Of a stretch of DNA of 64,000 nucleotides, positions 33,863 to 47,900 are shown in pieces (position 1 is the stretch's first letter; the number at the start of each line of letters is the position of its first letter). The position numbers and the translations under genes are program-made. This DNA comes from Hymenopus coronatus (lineage: Eukaryota; Arthropoda; Insecta; Mantodea; Hymenopodidae). Under the pieces are notes generated by a model, which was given only the letters and a program-made list of their open reading frames with translations, was not told where the DNA came from and searched no databases. The DNA is taken from assembly GCA_030762935.1 (NCBI GenBank), contig CM060893.1, positions 14,390,897 through 14,454,896 on the forward strand. The letters are read 5' to 3'.

Positions 33863-36800
33863 CTTTTTGTGAAAATGCATTTTTTAGATAAAGGGGACCC
33901 TAAAACATATATTTCCGGTGAAATCTTGGTATCAAATTTTTTGGTGGAGTGCAATACTTTCTCTATTCACTATGTACATAGTGCGTATAGAGAAAGTAAT
34001 AATTATTCAGCTTTTATTGCAGTCTACTATAACTTGTTATAAAATAATTTGATGTTCCAGATCCACGGATTGGACTGGAGCCCTAGTCATGAGAACCAGC
34101 TCGCCACTTCTAGTCAAGACTGTACTGTTAAGTTTTTTGATATCACAAATCCTCGTCGAGCAGAAAGTATCCTGAGTACTACGTCACCAGTGTGGAGAGC
34201 ACGTTACACTGTGAGTATCAATATGTGATTTTGAAAATATTAATAACCTTCTCTAGAGAATTTGAAAATCACAATTTCTTATTTGTCAGCTTTTATGTTT
34301 GCGTAAAATTTACAGGAGGGGACTTTCTATCACTTTATGGTAATGGGTTCTTTTTTATGGTTTTTTGGGGTGATCAAAGTATTGCAGATTTCCATCATGG
34401 ATATGACAAAACATTATTTTCTGTTGCATTATATTCTAACATTTTTATGATAGTAATTTAAGACTTGCTTACTTAAGATTAGGGCCTTAATAAACTGCAC
34501 TAATAATACATATGCTATGAAAGGCCAGAGCATCTATCCCTTCACTAGGCTACTTCACCTGAGTACCTTATTTTGTGGGGCTCAAATTGAATTGTTCACT
34601 TGTGACCTCTAGTGATAACCGCCAGCAACAATGAGGACTAACAGAGTGTCTACTGGTGATGAAAGTCACAAAAAGGCAAGAAATTTGCACCATTGGTAAT
34701 GAAAGTATCTTAAAAGTAATTAATGGTTGGCCATAATGGTAATGAATTATTTCCCCTTTTGACAACCTGAATCTCTCGAAGCATGGCATGCCAAGATTAC
34801 AAATCGCTTTAATCAAATGAGTTTGCTAGCTTCATTAGAGTTGAGTTACTATCATGCCTGTTATGTGCTTTTAGTAGATTACACTACTTCCCCTACTTAT
34901 ATTACATAGTAGAGAAAGTAAAAATTCTTAAGTAATGTTGTTCTTGATGTTTGGAGGAATTTAGTAACAGTGACAGTCAAATTATATGTATATTAATTTG
35001 TTGAGTTGGTTTTTTTAACACTACGTCACTTACATTGTTATTATGAGGGACTAGTTTTGAAAGCCTATGCTTTCATTTTCAACCTCACGGGTCCAACTGC
35101 CATTGCTGGCTGCAAATCCAAAATTGCTAAAAACCATGTCAGGCCACAATGAACTCACAACCTGGGAAAACATCCTCATATGGAAAAACAAAGATCGCCT
35201 AATAAACTTTGAAATCCAGCCAGTAGACAGCTTAGTTAAGAAGTTCATCATTTCGCCACCAGAGAAGAGAGCACAAGCAAATGCAGCCAGCAATGGCAGT
35301 TGGACCCGTGAGGTTGAAAATGAAAGCATAGGCTTTCGAAACTAGTCCCTCAAAATAACAATGTAAGTGACGTAGTGTTAAAAAAACCAACTCAACAAAT
35401 TAATATACATATAATGTTGTTCTTACCTGAATATTGTAATATGATTCTTTTAGCCTCAGGTTACATTTGCCCAATAACCTTATGGTTTTTAGACATTTAA
35501 GAATTATTACAGAAGACACACAAAGAATTAAAACTCTTAAGGACACTACAAAATAAAAATACTGGGAAAACATATGCAAAGCAGTATTCAAAATACTGCA
35601 ATTTTAATATTTTCTCGTGAAAATAGCTAACAAACTTGCCTTGTCGCTATTTATAGAAAACATAATGCAGACTAAATAATTATATGAAGTTGAAAACCAC
35701 TAGATTTATATGTACGTTCTCTGTCACTAGGCAAGTAATTTGTGAGTCAGATTTAATACAAAAGCTATTCTGATTCTAAAATATTTCAATAATTCATCAT
35801 TTTGTTGCTTAAACCTTTAGTACATAGTTTGTGCCAAAGTGGTTCTTATAGAACAAAACAGAACAGAGTAGAGTTTATTTCAATGTTTCACTAATATAAC
35901 AATTTTATAATGTATAAGTTTCTTAAGAGCTCGGTATACCATGACTTCCTGGTGGTCTCCATGTATTTGAGCCCTAATTTGATTCCCTCCCACCTCTTTC
36001 ACTTTTTACTTTCTCTAGCACATATATACAATATACATACTATATAGAGAAGGTACTGCATTCTACCAAACAATTTTATACTAAGATTTCACCAGATATG
36101 TGATTTTTAGGGCCCCCAAAAAAGTATTTTAGGAAAAAGGTTTGTATGTGTGTCTTTTGTCTGTTTCATCCATGAACACAGTAACTCAAAAACGAAATGT
36201 CAGTAAAATACCAAACTTGGTATTTAAGTTAAGTATCTTGCAAGGTTGTGACATAGATTTTAAGGAAAATGTTCCCACCCCAAACTACTCTTTATATGGA
36301 CAAAATTTTGAGAATTTTGATCTCTTCAGAAATGGCTCTAATGAATTTGATTAAAATACTAGATATTAAAGATATTTAAATGGCCAATAAAATGTATATA
36401 TTGAATTTTCTGGGAATAGCCTCTGAAGACCCTTTCATTCTTAATGACTCTTGCAAAACTGTAAACTGTAAGAACAGACAAAAACTTATCACACAAAAAA
36501 TGTGGATGTCATTAAAACACACAATTTATATCATGCATTTTTTTTTTGTAGAGTTGACCATTTCTGAGATATTCCTTATTATTGATTTCAGTTTTTAAAA
36601 AAAATACTGTAACTTTTCTCATACAGGAATTTGTCAACTCTTGGCCATGTAAAGAAACAAATTTCAACTAGGCAGCAACAGCTTTTAAAACATTTGACTA
36701 TCACTTTAGCCTAGTGGATTCCCTATTTTCCCTTTTACTTATAAGGAAGTAAATAAATAGACCATTTTTGCTACCTTTTGTTTATTTTGATTAGCATAAA

Positions 36801-38923
36801 GTAGAAGGACCTGTTTTTGTAAGAACAATCTGTTGCAGAATAGATAGAGAAAGTCATGTGAAAGGAATGCATCAGATTTTTACTTTTATAAACTGTTTAG
36901 GAAGTGCTAGGTGAGTACTATTGAAGAAAGGACATGTTATTACAGTGAGCTTCTACATAGTAAGCGAAGCACTGAGTAAAGTAACAATATGAGGGCAGAG
37001 CTTGCAATATACTGAATGAGGATAAGGGCTTTTGGAAGGAAATAATTCAGCTGTAGTAACAGAATGGGACATGGAAATGGGAAGAGTTGTAAGTAAAGGT
37101 TTGATTATGGAGAGAGTTTTAAAATATTGCATAGATTAAACCTAAATGAAGATAAAATATCTAAAATAATGTGTAATATACCAAGAATCATATTTAACTA
37201 GGGGATGGCTGAGTAGTTTTCAAATTATTTTAGAAAGTAATAGATTAGGGTTTATATGGAGGAAAAGAGATATAAATGTTAAGGATTTTGGAGAGATGTA
37301 AGATTATGATATAAAAATACAAAAGCCTGCCTGGGTAGTGTGGTAGTAGCATGTCTGCTTCACGTTCGAAAGGTCGTGAGTTTGAATCTCGTTTAGGGTG
37401 AGTTGCCCGGATAAGGTTTTTTTTTTCAGGGTTTTCCCTTATCCTGATAAGAGGAATGTCAAGTAGCTTTAAGCTCCATGGACCCCGAGATCATTTGAGC
37501 ATAATTTCACTAATATCATACATCGTCCGATATGATCAACCATTTTAAAGGACATTACGCTAAAAAAAATTATTAGTAATTTAACTGGGAATACATTACT
37601 AGAATTTTATGTTAAGATGAAATGGTATTGGGATAGGGAAGACTCTATAGATAAAATTAATAAGAAGGAAAGAGAGAACTTGGCTGAGAAGAGGTGTTTA
37701 GAAGCCAAAAGGTAAAAGAGTGGACTTTATTCAAGGTGAATGTCTATTATGTGGAAGGAAAGAAGACCTGGAACACACAGTGTTTCATTGTAAGGTAACT
37801 GAAAATTGCAGAAATTAACTCATTTAAGTTACAAAAGAATGTTGTTGACAGAATATTCATACAGGAGAGTACCAATGTGGGACAGTATTTATTTAAAGCT
37901 AAAAGTAAATGGGCATGGACATCAAGAGAGAGGAAGAAATTTTATATAAAGAATAGTTTACTAAATATTGTATGTGGAGTGATGTCTACCAAATGAGTGA
38001 CCAGGACCAATACTGTATACTGTAATATTCTTAGCTATTCTTAGCATTAAATAAATTTTGTAGACACACACACATGCATGCACATACACAGTTAATAGAA
38101 AACTAAAATACCAACAAGACTTAAAGCAATAGGAAGTTTTAACCTGTTTAGTTGTTATTACCACTTCAAAGATGCATTAATTCAGACGGAAGAAAATACA
38201 AACAAAAGTCCCAGGCAGAAATTTGGGAAAAGTTAACGAAAAAGTCTGATGTGTTCCACTCACATGACTTTCTCTATATCTCTGTAAATTATTATTGTTA
38301 ATAAGCTTATCTTTTATTTATTTCATCCTAATCGAGAAAAATTAGCAGAAATAATCTTATTTCTTGCTTTATTGTAAGTACAAATGAAATAAGGGAGTAC
38401 CATAGGTTAAAGTGAAAGCCAAAAGCTGGTTGCTATGTGACTGATGTTCCTTTGTTTGTATGACAAATTCCTGTATGAGAAATGTATGTTTTTCAAAGCT
38501 GAAACCAAGGAAAAGGAATATCTCAAAAACGATCAACTCCACGAAAAAAATTTATATAACATAAATTGTGTGTTTTAACGTGCTCTACATTTTTTTTGGG
38601 TTAAGTTTTTGTCCATCTCTTACGGTTTAGTAGTTATGAAAAATTCATCTAGAATAAAGTAGTCTTCAGAAGTTATTCCCAGAAAATTCAAAATATACAT
38701 TTTATTTGTCAGGTAAATAACTTTAATATACAATATTTTAATCAAAATCGTTAGAGCCATTTTTTAGAAAATCAAAATTTTCGAAAAAAGTTCCATGTAA
38801 AGGGTTGTTTGGGTTGGGGGGATTTTTCTCAAAATCTTTGTGTCGCATCTCTGGAAGATACTGAACTTAAATACCAAGTTTGGTATTTTACCGACTTTTC
38901 GTTTTTGAGATATCGTGTTCAGA

Positions 38924-38960
<37 letters not shown>

Positions 38961-41900
38961 ACCTTTTTTCTGAAAATACTTTTTTTTGATACAGGGGACC
39001 CTAAAACATATATTTCCGGTGAAATCTCGGTATCGAATTTTTTGGTGGAGTGCAATACATTCTCTATACACTATGTACATAGTGCATATAGAGAAAGTAA
39101 AAAAACAAACCAAGTTTATTGAGAATAAGCAAATCATCTCATCATATTTTGCATCCAACCAGAAAATGCCATGGATAGGCCACAGGCTGATGATGGAAAC
39201 AAGAGTCTCTGAAGTATATTCCAGTAAGTCGTGTTGTAGAAAGTGAAGCTAGAATAATTAAAATTTCAATTTTTCCATGTTAATATCTAAGTGTGTGTAT
39301 GTGTGTAAATATTTTTGTAGTGATTTGACTTAATTTTAAGAGGATAATTCTAAGTTCCCAATTTTTTAGAAATTATGACATTGCTAAGTAAAGTTTGGCC
39401 ATCTAGATGTGCAACTCTGAGCAAACCAAAACTTCTTAAATGACTATGAATAGCTTATACATTTACATTTGTTTTTGTGAACTACATCTTTTACTTTCTC
39501 TACACGTACTATGTACATAGAGTATAGAGAAGGTATTGCACTCCACCAAAAATTTGATATCGAGATTTCACCGGAAATATATGTTTTAGGGTCCCCTGTA
39601 TCCAAAAAAAGCATTTTCAGAAAAAGGTCCATGTGTGTGTGTCCGTGTGTCTGTGAACACGATAACTCAAGAATAAAAAGTCAGTAAAATACCAAACTTG
39701 GTATTTAAGTTCAGTATCTTCCAGGGATGCGACACGAAGATTTTGAGGAAAATCCCCCCTCCCCAAACTACCTTTTACATGGAACTTTTTTCGAAAATTT
39801 TGATTTTCTCAAAAATGGCTCTAACGATTTTGATTAAAATATCATATATTTAAGATATTTACCTGACAAATAAAATGTATATCTTGAATTTTCTAGGAAT
39901 AGCCTCTGAAGACTACTTTATTCTGGATGAATTTTACGGAATTTTGCATAACTGCTAAACCGTAAGAGATGGACAAAAACTTATCACACAAAAATTGTTG
40001 AGCACATTAAAACACACAATTTATGTTATACACATTTTTCTCGTAGAGTTGATCGTTTTTTAGTTTTTACTGGTTTTTGATTTCGCCTTTTTTAAAAACA
40101 TACTTTTCTCGCACAGGAATTTGTGAACTCTTATCCATACAAACAAAGGAGCTTGAGTCACATAGCAACCAGCTTTTGACTGTCACTTTAACCTATGGTA
40201 CTCCCTTATTTCGCTTCTACTTACAAGGAAGCAAGTAATAAGACTCTGGTAATTTTTTCTCGATTGTGAAGTAAATCAAAGCATTAGCTTTTTAACAATA
40301 TTTTGTTGCAGAGATATAGAGAAAGTCATGTAAATGGAACACATCAGATTTTTAGGAAATGAATTGTAATGTCATGACATTTTTAGATGGTAATTAAATC
40401 TTAATGAATTTGAGCCAATAGTGATCTAGTGTTCTTTTGCAGCCGTTTGGTGAAGGACTGATAACGGTCGTTGTTCCTCAGTTGCGAAGAGGAGAGAACA
40501 GTCTCCTGTTGTGGAACATTGCCAACACTGCAGCACCAGTCCACACATTTGTGGGTCATACTGATGTCGTACTGGAGTTTCAGTGGAGAAGGAAGAAGGA
40601 AGGTATGAACTTTAAATGAGAACTTGAGTTCATTATATCCATGAGAAAACAAGTTTCATTGTCAACTGCTATTGACTGATGGTTTGTAGTTAGATGAAGC
40701 TGTTATTGGCTAAATCCAGGGTTGGGGTCATTACGTTTACAGCTTTATTTTTCTGCACACGTAGAAAATAGAGTTGAACATGTAGAAAATTATATAATTT
40801 AAGTGTAACAATGTATATTAGCTCATAAACTGTGCCATTCTCCTTGGGTTTACTTAAGCAAAAAGAAATTAAATCATCAGAGATGAATATGATTCTTCCA
40901 TGTTCAACATGAGAAGAGAGTGAACTCATAAAGTTGAAGTGATATTAGCTTTTACTCATACCAAATAGAGTATATACTCTTAAGAGTATGTTCTACTATA
41001 CTTATATTGAATATGTTCTCAAAATGATTCCATCATCAACTTCTTGTTGTTTATTAATGTTGTTATAGTTACTGCCACTAGAAATGATCATTTGCTATGG
41101 TATTGCCATCTACTGGAAGTAAAACAAATTTGGTGACAGAATCAGTTTGCAGTATGTCAACATTACTAAAATAATCTCTATTCTCCAAAATAAATATTTT
41201 GTCCTGGATGATGAATTAAATCTGAAATCAGTGAAATGATGCTCAAATGAGCTCAGAGTCCATAGTTGCTCAACATTCTTCTTCACAGGGTAAAGGGAAA
41301 TGTTGAAGAGGAACCTTATATGGGTATCGCCCTAACTGAAATTTTAATTCAGGGCCACCTGAATGTAAGGCAGACATGCTACCTTCACACTACAGAGGTG
41401 GGCTTCACACCATTAAATGTTTGAATCCATTTAAGTGCTTCATTTAACTTCTAGATGTATTTCATGGTTAAGTGACCAAGCTGATTTATAAATATGTTTG
41501 TATTTAATATTTCTAAAATGCTGCTTAACTGTAGTTTCCAAATGATGTTTATTCTTACCAATGTATAATGTATCTAATCAATTTAATTAATAAATGTCAG
41601 ATTATTTATTTTTTGAAGTTTTATCTTTTTTAGTAAAACCTAACAAATTTTTATGCCATATTTATTTTGAGGAACTGAATTATCTTTCATTTTCTTTGGA
41701 GTAGAAACTTACTTAATAGCTTTCTGATATTTAAATTTGTTAATTTACTATTTATAAATCCAGCATTAAAACTGTTAATTAAAGAAGCGTTGATAATGTG
41801 TTTGTTTTCTACTAAATTCATCTATTTATTAACCTTTATACCATGTATGCCTCTTTATAAAGATGAATTTAATAGAGAATATAAATACATTATCAACATT

Positions 41901-44900
41901 GTTTTAATTAGTGGTATTAATTTTGAATTTATGATTTAAAAGATTGTGAAACTGAAATATCCGAAAGCTGTTAAGGAACCTTCTACTCTTAAGAAAATAA
42001 ATATTAATTACAGTTTTAGAAATGTTACTTATCATCCATAGGCAAATAAGCAATTCATACAAATTTTAAAGAACTTGCTATACTACTAGTTTCTCAAAAT
42101 AAATACAATATAAAAACTGTGTTAGGTTTTGCTAAAAATGATAAGATTTTAAAAAAAAAATAAAATATCAGGCATTTATCAATTAAATTGTTAAAATTGT
42201 GACCATGTTTACATCAGTAAGGCTAAATGTCATTTGGAAACCAGAGTTAAGTAGTATTTTAGAAATATTAAATATAAACACCTCGATAAATTAGCTTTGA
42301 AGGGTTTTTAGTCACTTAAACGTGAAATAAATCCAAAAGTTAAATTATTTGAACATTTAAATGGACCCATAGATTTAATGATGTGGGAGAGAATATTTAT
42401 TTTGAAGAGCAGATCTCATTATAAATTTTGATATGCCGCCAATTGATTCTGTCACCAAATTTTACTTCCAGTAGTTGGCAATACCATAGCAAACAATCAT
42501 CTAACCTAATCAAGAAGCTGATAATGTAATTAAAGAGTTTACAAACATGCCCTTCTGATTCTAATTTAATTACAAAGATAAGTGAAGTTCTGTAACAAAT
42601 TATATATTGTTTTACTAAGGTTGCAATATTTCACATGTTTAAAAGATGATTCTCAATGACAACTATATGTTGGGTAGGTAGAGTCAGACTGAAATATTCA
42701 ATGCCATAGCTGGGATTTAAACCTTAGATCTCCCATTCTCTAGGCGGTTGCTCTGCCACTGAGTTACCATGGCAACAGGCTGGCATAGCATTGAATTTCT
42801 CAACAGACTCGCATGTTTCCCAGTAAACCACAACTCCTGTCCTACACACAGCTTGTGTGAAAAAACAATTATTCCAGTACCAATTGACCATAATAGCTGG
42901 CTATGCTATGAATCCTAGGTCTAAAGTACATACAACATTGTAAGTCGCCATTGGGGTTATCTCAAAATAATTTGAGATCACGTTGTGGTTTACCAGGAAA
43001 CATGCGAGTCAGTTGAGAAATTCAATGCTATGCTGGCATGTTGCCATGGTAGCTCAGTGGCAGAGCAACCGCCTAGAGATTGGGAGATCCATGGTTCAAA
43101 TCCTGGCTCTGGCAGTCTAACCCAACTCCTGTCCTACACACGGCTTGTGTGAAAAAACAATTATTCCAATGACAACTATATATGTTTGATTAAAGTATTG
43201 ATACTCATTGTTGTTCGTGTTTTTGGTTTGATTATTGTTGAGGTCTATGCTCCATTAGCCATGATTCACACTTTACATGCTGTAAATAAACTAATTGTTG
43301 ATGTATTTTTACAGACTCACCAGACTATGAGCTCATCACATGGTCCAAAGATCAGAGTCTCAGAATATGGAGGATAGAGCCATTTCTTCAGAAGGTATGT
43401 TGCTCACTGTTTGGCTGATGATGTTCAAGGTAAAGAGATATACAGACAAACTCTTGTTTCTGTTGCAGCTCTGTGGGCATATTCAAGATGCGGATCAATC
43501 TTTAGACTCCCAAGACTTAAAGGAAGGATCTTCCAGCACAACAATTGGTGAGTATGCCATGTCAGCTGTATGATAAAAAAGTTTTTTATTTCCAAAACAA
43601 ATTAAATAAAATCTAACATTGTTATATTGTCACATCCTGGCTGTGTGCACAGGATGTGGTAACATTGTATATATTTAATTATCATATGTTGGCGACATTG
43701 TTAACTTTAGCATTCATAAAAATCACGGTAAGCGCGGTATTGCTCTCTTGAATTGTAACGAGAGTGTAAAGAGCATGTGCAACTAGGACACCAAGATTGT
43801 CCTCATGCCATGAAGAAATCTAAGGTAATGCTATAAAGTGCCATTTGATTTAGACATGTTTTCTTTAATTTAGTACCTTAGTTTACGTCCTTTTCTTTAT
43901 TGAATTAATTAGGTTTTCCCTGTTGTATAGGATTTTGCAATAAGGGTGCATCCCTCTATGTTCACCCAAATGTAGTAAAAAGTAGATTTGTCCTAATCCT
44001 ACGTCTCCCTGCAAAGCGAGTCTCTTGAAATAGCTGTGGTTGTGACATATTTGCCAGGATGTGATAATAATCTCAAGCCTTTCTCTACCCTTTGTCATTT
44101 ATTTTTAAGCAGTTCTGCAAACTATTCTATTTTACATTAATCAAGATAAACATTTGCAGTAATAGTTTTTCATTACAAATTCACTGTAGATACAAGAGAG
44201 CTCTTGTGAAGTGATTTGAAGTAATAGTCAAATCTTTCAGTTGTCTTATGCGGTTTTGAAATTATTTATTACATATGGCCGTATTGAACTTTAATTTATT
44301 ACGTAACTGACATCTCATTACAAATGAATTGAAATGTACAAATATAATACAAATACATCAATGTAATAAATATAATAAACTAATAATATAATCTTAAAAT
44401 AAATTCACAACTGAGGCAGTAGTTAAAAGGACTTAGCTTTTATTCTTTCTCTTTAATCCATTTTGCTCTTGGCAGCCCAAAATAATTCTGGTAATTCTTT
44501 CCGTTTCTGTAAATTGGGATCAAGTCCCGTGCAATGCAGCAGGTGATCAGAGTCCATTCTTGTTTCAGGCTCTTTGCAGATGACACATTCTTCCGTCTGG
44601 TATACTCCTATTTTATATAGATGTGCTGCTAAGCAGTCATGTCATTTCAAGTTTTGAAATGTTTTCTTTATATGATGAGAAACAAAAGAATGATTATAAA
44701 GCTTAAAATGAGTCACACTATCACTCAATCTACTTGCGTATTAGGACATGTTTTGGACCCTTGATCCCATCCGCAGCTCTATTGCAAATAAAGATGGTAA
44801 ATTATGTCCTAACAAAGTGTAATCAAAAAGAGCATATTGAGTAATAGATTGACTCATTTTAAACTTTGCTTCACTGTCAGTATTCCAAAAATTGAATAGC

Positions 44901-47900
44901 AAGAATGACTATTTAGCACTTCAAAATATCTTTGACAAATTAGTGATTAAATTTTATCATCTGGTAGAATTTTAAAGTTCATATTGCAATGTTCAAAACT
45001 TTTGATATGTGTTCTTTTCCATAGGCTTGATGTTTTGTTCTATATTGTGATTGGCTACAGTTGATTTATCTAATTATTTGTGTTTAAAATTTCTGAAGTG
45101 TCCTTGTGCCTTTGTGATTTTCTTGCTTTTACGATAAATTTGTTGTTGCAATCTAAATCACTATTTTATATATGCCTGGGATTATACCGGTGTGTTTTAT
45201 TTCAGCTTGGGTTTAAGTTGTATTTATTTTACGGTGCTAGGACTATGTTCAACTTAAGTTATTGTAACAAAAACTCTCTTTTTCTTCAACAGCTGTTTTT
45301 TATTTCTTCCACAAACTGATTACATTAAGAATCTGTTCAAAATCAACTGTCTTTCTTCAATGCTTTTCCAACAATTCTATCGTAAGTTCACTGCAGCAGC
45401 AACTACTACAGCTCACTACGAGTTTCCCATTGAAATTTCTCAACTTTTGCATGCAATACTTTTTCAGTGAGCTGCATAGGCTCAGGAAACCTTGCAACTC
45501 TTGTTTGTCTTTCTGGTGAGGCTAATCGAGCCCTCTCTGGGTTCGTGATCACACCAGATGATGACACTATGTTACCAAATTCACCTCCTTGCAGCTGAGT
45601 TAGCACTTCTTTGCACTTACCTTCAGATTAGCTGCCTGCTGCTGTTGCAGTTATCTTAGTCAGGTTCTTGAGATGGTCTTTGAAGTTGTAGTTTATGATG
45701 GCATTCCACATATAGCAGGCAGGCATCGTAACTCATGAGCTATGCCTTGAGCTACACTGTCCATGCACACACATACTCTCACATTCTCACTTTCTAAAAA
45801 TGAAATCTTGGTATCAAATTTTTGGTTGGAATACTATACCATCTCTTTCTACTATATACATAGTGTGTGCAGAGAAAGTTGTGTGAATGTAACAAATCAG
45901 AATTTGTATTAAGAAACTTTGGAATTTGATAGCAATGTAAGATAAAATGTTAAAATGAACCTTTTTTGCTAAGAAAATGATGTGTTGTGCAGTTGTGGAG
46001 CCTGCAGTGAGCCATACATTCCACGATATTAACCTGGAGAATGGGATGGAGATGCTGGATATGGCAGTTGATGATGTCACACACAAGACAGAAGTGAGTC
46101 CGTCCCCAACACAGCCAAAGACACTTCAACAGGAATTCTCACTCATCAATGTTAACATGCCAAATGTGAAGATGGATGTGGTGAGTTCTGTATTCATTAC
46201 ATTAGGCATTTACTGAAGATAGCAGCTCTCACAAATTAAATGTCACAAGTATTACAATAAATCATCATTAATACATTGTCATTGTATCTGACTAGCTCAT
46301 GTACAGCGGCGTTGTCGGTCCAGCATGTGTTGCAAGAGTGTGCTCGTCTAGAACCACTACGAGCCAGTCTTGGCTGACGATACCATAGTGGTTGATAAGA
46401 TTTTTAACCTTTTATCACAAATGCCTTTTACCCTTTGGGTTTAGTTTATTCTTATCTTGCCAGAAGACAATGGGGTGAGAACCAGGGCTTTTTAACTTCC
46501 AATTTTATCCTTCTGTGACTTGTTCAGGGCGGCATTTTCTTTTAACCTTCCCTTTTGTCGCTTCATTGTGGTACTGTTTTTTTTTTTTAGATAATCCAGC
46601 TCCGGTTTGTGCACATAGAGGTGTGTTGCTCTGTTTTACCTCTGAATTTAACTGTTTTACTCCCTTTTGTTATTGATTTTATCATTTTACTTTTGCCACA
46701 TTTTGTTTTACCCATGCACTTGAGTACCCTGAAACATTAATCATCTACAGCTGTTGTATGTTTTATGGTGGCAGCACTGTTTTAGCTTACTATGGTTTTA
46801 GTTTCAGGTAATTTAAACCTTTTTATGAACCATTGTTTTTAATGGTTTTATCGTTTTAACTGCGTTTGTAGCACAGGATGGTTTTTACTAGGTATTTTAT
46901 TCCCTTTTTAGCAGTTATTTTATCTCATGACCTCTATCATGTTTTAACGCTGAACTCTTGCTGCTTTTAGATATTTTAAGGGCACTGATAACCAAGGATT
47001 GAGCACTGGCTGACTTGTTTACATTATACTCACAGTAAACATTTTTAAATTTCTTACATAACATTGCAGTTAGCTTTTTAAATTTGAATGATTTAATTAA
47101 TTTCAATTGCTTCCCCATTCTTTATGAAATTATTACATATCTAAAAGGATTTTTAGTTAATCCTCGCCTTTACCCTTTATAGTGGTGTAGCATGTATATG
47201 GGCTAGGGTATGCACTTCAAAGTCTCATGTTTAAGAAAAGTAAAGGAGAAAGAGTACGAGGGAAAGAAAAAGAAAACAAATGCTTTAATTCCAACATCTG
47301 AAGCATTCAGAGCATGAAATATTTGTTTCTTTCACACTGGCCAATGTGTATGACAGGAGTAGGCTGAAAAATTGAATGCTATAGCCAGGATTTGAACCAT
47401 GGATCTTGTGGTCTCCATCGTTATTGTTCTAACACTGAGCTACCATGGTAACATGCCAATACAGCATTAAATTCCCCAACTGGTTCACATTTTTCCAGTC
47501 GAACCTCGAGCAGATCTCAAATTATTTTGAGATGACCTATAGCATTGGTGACTTACAATGTCCAGTATTACTATTTAAAGACTGGATTCTCTGTTATATC
47601 TATAAAACCAATGAATCATTCTTAAATAGTTCCCTCGGTTGTCACATTGCAGAAGGTGGTTTTGACAGTTGTGACTTCTGCCCTAATATCAAAGAAACAA
47701 AATATCTTTCAAAAATCTTTTCTAATTTTGTTGGTCGTGGTGGTGTTGATGAAATTAAGTCATTCTGTATATCAGGAGAGGTAGCACAAAATGAAGTGGA
47801 CTTCTCCAGGTGGCAATTGAGAAACATGTGTCATATTTTGTTGGTCAATAAAATTCTCTCTCTTTAGATGATTCAGCAGTCTAAATGCAGCTGCAAATTG

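Noticed and set aside
33616..33954. Open frames with CVCVCV or THTHTH runs (also near 1455, 38764, 38919)
   Set aside because: Translations of TG/CA microsatellites inside HR870 copies.
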